Below are positions 60,358 through 64,000 of a stretch of DNA of 64,000 nt, piece by piece. Source of the DNA: Aurantiochytrium sp. KH105 (lineage: Eukaryota; Sar; Bigyra; Thraustochytrida; Thraustochytriidae); contig BGKB01000218.1 in assembly GCA_003116975.1 (NCBI GenBank), positions 59,885 through 123,884 of the forward strand, read 5' to 3'. The position numbers were made by a program, and so were the translations under genes. Every line of letters begins with the position of its first letter. The first letter of the stretch is position 1. The notes under the pieces were generated by a model. The model made no database searches, was not told where the DNA came from, and worked only from the letters and a program-made list of their open reading frames with translations.

Positions 60358-62282
60358 TGAGTTGTGGTCAGCTTTTGTTGCTTCTTGGGCTTCTGGCCCC
60401 ACTTTTACATTGTCGCAATGACTTACTCTAGCGTCTGCAGCGACTCATTGCTCGCGAGTGCGTTCGCCAGCGCCGTCGCGCCCTCATCGCCAATATTGTT
60501 CTCGCGAAGACTGCGCTCGTCATAACATGAGACGCCAAGATGAACGAAATCGCGCCCAAGGGTTGCATCCCGCCGCATCCCATGCGTGCGTGCGTGCGTG
60601 AGTTGTGGTCAGCTCTTGTTGCTTTCTTCTTGGGTCTCTTTATGGCCCCAGTTTCACCTTCTCGCAATGACTTACTTTAGCGTCTGCAGCGACTCATTGT
60701 TCGCAAGTGCGTTCGCCAGCGCCGTCGCGCCCTCGTCGCCGATCTGGTTACACATAAGACTGCGCTCGTCATGACATGAGACGCCAAGATGAACGAAATC
60801 GCGCCCAAGGGTTGCATCCCGCCGCATCCCATGCGTGCGTGCGTACGTGAGTTGTGGTCAGCTTTTGTTGCTTCTTGGGCTTCTGGTCCCACTTTCACAT
60901 TGTCGCAATGACTTACTTGAGCGTCTGTAGCGACTCATTACTCGCGAGTGCGTTCGCCAGCGCCGTCGCGCCCTCGTGGCCGATATTGTTGCCAAAAACA
61001 CTGCGCTCGTGATAGCATGAGACGCCAAGATGAACGAAATCGCGCCCAAGGGTTGCATCCCGCCGCATCCCATGCGTGCGTGCGTGCGTGAGTTGTGGTC
61101 AGCTTTTGTTGCTTCTTGGGCTTCTGGCCCCACTTTTACATTGTCGCAATGACTTACTCTAGCGTCTGCAGCGACTCATTGCTCGCGAGTGCGTTCGCCA
61201 GCGCCGTCGCGCCCTCGTCGCCGATATTGTTCTCGCGAAGACTGCGCTCGTCATAATATGAGACGCCAAGATGTACGAAATCGCGCCCAAGGGTTGCATC
61301 CCGCCGCATCCCATGCGTGCGTGCGTGCGTGAGTTGTGGTCAGCTCTTGTTGCTTTCTTCTTGGGTCTCTTTATGGCCCCAGTTTCACCTTCTCGCAATG
61401 ACTTACTTTAGCGTCTGCAGCGACTCATTGTTCGCAAGTGCGTTCGCCAGCGCCGTAGCGCCCTCGTCGCCGATATTGTTGCGGTAAAGACTGCGCTCGT
61501 GACAGCATGAGACGCCAAGATGAACGAAATCGCGCCCAAGGGTTGCATCCCGCCGCATCCCATGCGTGCGTGCGTACGTGAGTTGTGGTCAGCTTTTGTT
61601 GCTTCTTGGGCTTCTGGCCCACTTTTGCTTTGTCGCATCGACTTACTGCAGCGTCTGCAGCGACTCATTGTTCGCGAGTGCGTTCGCCAGCGCCGTAGCG
61701 CCCTCTGCACCGATCTTGTTGCTCGAAAGACTGCGCTCGTCATAGCATGGGACGCCAAGATGAACGAAATCGCGACAAGGGTTGCATTCCGTGCGTGCGT
61801 GTGCGTACGTGAGTTGTGGTCAGCTTTTATTGCTTCCTTCTTGGGCTTCTAACTCCATTTTGACTTTGTCGCAATGACTTACTCTAGCGTCTGCAGCGAC
61901 CCATTGTTCGCGAGTGCGTTCGCTAGCGCCTTGGCACCCTTGTCGACGATATTGTTCTCGGCAAGACTGCGCTCGTCATAACATGAGACGCCAAGACGAA
62001 CGAATTCGCGTCAAGGGTTGCAATACGTCGCATCCCATGCGTGCGTACGTGCGTACGTGAGTTGTGGTCAGCTCTTGTTGCTTCTTGAAGTTCTGGCCCC
62101 ACTTCCACTTTGTCGCAATGACTTACTCTAGCGTCTGCAGCGACGCATTGTTCGCGAGTGCGTTCGCCAGCGCCTTAGCGCCCTCGTCGCCGATATTGTT
62201 GCTCCAAAGACTGCGCTCGTCATGACATGAGACGCCAAGATGAACGAAATCGCGCCCAAGGGTTGCATCCCACCGCATCCCA

Positions 62283-62313
<31 letters not shown>

Positions 62314-62926
62314 ATGCGTGAGTTGTGGTCAGCTTTTGTTGCTTCTTGGGCTTCTGGCCCCACTTTTACATTGTCGCAATGACTTACTCTAGCGTCTGCA
62401 GCGACTCATTGCTCGCGAGCGCGTTCGCCAGCGCCGTCGCGCCCTCGTCGCCGATATTGTTCTCGCGAAGACTGCGCTCGTCATAACATGAGACGCCAAG
62501 ATGAACGAAATCGCGCCCAAGGGTTGCATCCCGCCGCATCCCATGCGTGCGTGCGTGCGTGAGTTGTGGTCAGCTCTTGTTGCTTTCTTCTTGGGTCTCT
62601 TTATGGCCCCAGTTTCACCTTCTCGCAATGACTTACTTTAGCGTCTGCAGCGACTCATTGTTCGCAAGTGCGTTCGCCAGCGCCGTGGCGCCCTCGTCGC
62701 CGATATTGTTGCGGTAAAGACTGCGCACGTCGAAACATGAGACGCCAAGTTGAACGATATCGCGCCAAGCATTGCATTCCATCGCATCCCATGCGTGCGT
62801 GCGTGCGTGAGTTGTGGTTAGCTCTTGTTTTGGGAGGTCTCAGATTTTGTCATTTACGTACCTGGTTTCCGTCTCACCGTTTTTGATCGCCTCAATCGCT
62901 CTGTTGAGCTCATCTTCGTCGCTCAT
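56432..62926 (-). CDS. LRR-ankyrin-kinase-RING/IBR receptor-like protein (15 coding exons)
   Basis: Exons (minus): 62862-62926, 62637-62720, 62388-62471, 62127-62210, 61883-61966, 61647-61730, 61407-61490, 61158-61241, 60917-61000, 60676-60759, 60427-60510, 60154-60237, 59906-59989, 59659-59745, 56432-59597. Together they make 4326 nt, one frame, 1441 residues. Start MSDEDELNRAIEAIKNGETE. Residues about 20-390: 13 leucine-rich repeats of RNase-inhibitor/NLR type (NNIGDEGATALANALANNES). About 400-500: ankyrin repeats (GADGARVDAR-like DGARVDARDIFGQTPLFHAC). About 510-940: helical region. About 968-1185: protein kinase with VLK (Lys989), HCD-VKPEN (Asp1081) and DFD (1099-1101) in place of DFG, then MAPEL. 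About 1196-1260: RING-like C-x2-C-x11-C-x3-H-x2-C-x2-C. About 1325-1374: second Cys/His cluster (CPRC, CYFCAWC, CHQH). Probable intracellular sensor with kinase and ubiquitin-ligase-like output. All splice sites are read by eye; the first exon may begin further upstream, since the frame is open to 63205. Confidence 0.78.
59659..62720 (-). repeat. Exon-intron cassette array: one leucine-rich repeat per exon
   Basis: Thirteen cassettes of about 240-265 bp. Each has an exon (84 bp, the last 87) and an intron of roughly 155-180 bp. Every donor is GTAAGT (ACTTAC on the plus strand). Nearly every acceptor is followed by T-CTT, so all exons are phase 2 at both ends and may be skipped without frameshift. 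Introns share a (GTGC)n microsatellite of variable length (longest at about 60308-60359) and a block reading GAGTTGTGGTCAGC on the plus strand. Two-exon segments beginning at 60427, 61158 and 62388 each have an internal spacing of exactly 249 bp and look almost identical including introns, showing recent block duplication. Confidence 0.88.
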
Positions 62927-64000
62927 CGTCTTGACGTCGTTGTACTCAAGATTTTTTTTACGCGGCCTCCTCACGAAGAGCACAACTTCAAATGAATGCT
63001 CTGCAAGGACCAGTATACGGTTGCAGCTGATACAACGTCGACTCGTCTTTCTCCAAGATGACGTCGTGAATCTGGCCGCAAGAGCGAGGACGCTGTCAAG
63101 CGACGAGCGAAAGGAGCTGAGACCGCAGCGGCGCGGCAGCCAGAAAAACTTGGCGCCACGTGCACGAGGGCAAGACGGGTGCGTTGTTCGTTTAGCGCGG
63201 CTTCTCTACGAGCGTCTTGCGCTTGGTGTCGCAAGCGCGCAGCAGGCAGACAGTCAGATGTGACGAAGACGGCGTCCGTCCGTCCGGCTGGTCGCCGATC
63301 GCCCAGCACGCCGCGCGGGTCGAGAGCAGGCAAGAAGGGCGCGCAGCGAAGTGAGCGGGGGAGGGGCCGCCACACGTACGAACGACGCGTACGAGCGCGC
63401 GCGCGTTTGCCTCGAGCCGAGCCCGCCAACGTGTGATCGATCGCGTTCTCGCGAGGATCGGCCGGGAAAACCTTCCTTCTCGGGGAAACATGGATTTACG
63501 GGCCTATTGCCTCCTCCGTAGACCCAAGTTTCTCCGTGAGCACCGGAAATTCTCCGAAGCACGTGCGGCGTGTCTGCGAAGAAGCAGGCCGGACCAGGAG
63601 AGACGAGCGCAAGACCGTCGGGAAGAGCCGCCGCAATGCGCGGAGGGAAAGGGGGGAAGGAGGAGAGAAAGGCGAGGGAGAAGGGATGTCCGAAGCTGCG
63701 GCACGCGCCGCGAGGATGCTGCTGCTGCTGCTGCCAGGGTCCGCATCGCGCGCTGCGCCAAAGCGGCCTGGGTGGCAGGCTGGCCGGGGGCCCAGGGCCC
63801 GAGGAGGAGACGCGCTGCCCCTGGAGACGATGATACCTGGGAGACGAACCGAATGGGCTCGCGCGGAGGTGGGGGGGAGAGGTGGTCGTGCAACCTGGCA
63901 AGGGAAACTTGCGTGGCCGCCAAAGAGCTCGACAGACGAGTGGAGATCTTCATCATCTTCTTATTCTTACTCTCGGCGAAGTGTCGCTCGGACGGTGTTT
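62927..64000. promoter_or_regulatory. 5' flank of the LRR receptor-like gene
   Basis: No supportable separate gene. On the minus strand the frame of the first exon stays open upstream to a TAG at 63206-63208, so the protein could begin before the chosen ATG. Beyond that the sequence is GC-rich with purine tracts (63630-63690) and a GCT repeat at 63717-63734. CTR9-like or other domain sequence is absent. Confidence 0.4.

Noticed and set aside
59659-62720. Regular 240-bp repeats that could be taken for a CRISPR-like array or a satellite
   Set aside because: Each unit has a conserved splice donor, acceptor and an 84-bp exon in one protein frame. It is a duplicated LRR exon array; CRISPR units are far shorter and prokaryotic.

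Overview
The window is nuclear DNA from a GC-rich eukaryotic microbe. Most genes are intronless. The few introns are short, with GTAAGT-, GTACGT- or GTGCGT-type donors. Secreted and membrane proteins carry stalks rich in 'SAPT/TPAPT' runs, and spacers are full of four-base microsatellites. This style, with the gene content, suggests a stramenopile, most likely a thraustochytrid-like labyrinthulean. That placement is an inference from gene style; no rRNA or other marker is present.

Layout. (1) 1-4852 (+): three tandem paralogues, the first cut by the window edge. Each is a secreted LPMO-like (chitin-binding type-4/AA15-like) ectodomain on an acidic stalk, with one membrane helix and a short conserved tail. 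(2) 5654-11629: an ABCF2/ARB1 ribosome-biogenesis ATPase, an acidic protein with a C-terminal CaaX box, and a four-finger C2H2 protein on the minus strand. (3) 11630-30645: about 19 kb with no believable gene, a mosaic of tetranucleotide repeats, polypyrimidine tracts and a G-rich block. (4) 30646-54950: a dense run of housekeeping genes, mostly in divergent pairs: CTR9 with a large VPS9-like protein, mL41 with ARL5, UNC45 with an LCM-type methyltransferase, SPCS1 with a PITH protein, and TRAPPC2 with an acyl-CoA dehydrogenase. A NELF-A homologue lies among them. (5) 55576-62926 (-): a multi-exon receptor-like gene and, 0.7 kb past its stop, a fossil or alternative copy of its 3' end.

The receptor-like gene is the most unusual item. 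Reading splice sites by eye gives 15 coding exons and 1441 residues in one continuous frame. Twelve consecutive exons are each exactly 84 bp and encode one leucine-rich repeat, all split at the same phase-2 position, and a thirteenth is 87 bp. The 3.2-kb last exon encodes ankyrin repeats, a long helical region, a protein kinase with DFD in place of DFG, and RING/IBR-like cysteine clusters. The introns are nearly as alike as the exons, so the array has expanded recently.

Functional themes: transcription elongation (CTR9, NELF-A), ribosome making (ABCF2, mL41), secretory pathway and vesicle traffic (SPCS1, TRAPPC2, ARL5, VPS9-like), protein folding (UNC45), and probable surface or internal sensing (LPMO-like receptors, LRR-ankyrin-kinase-RING protein).
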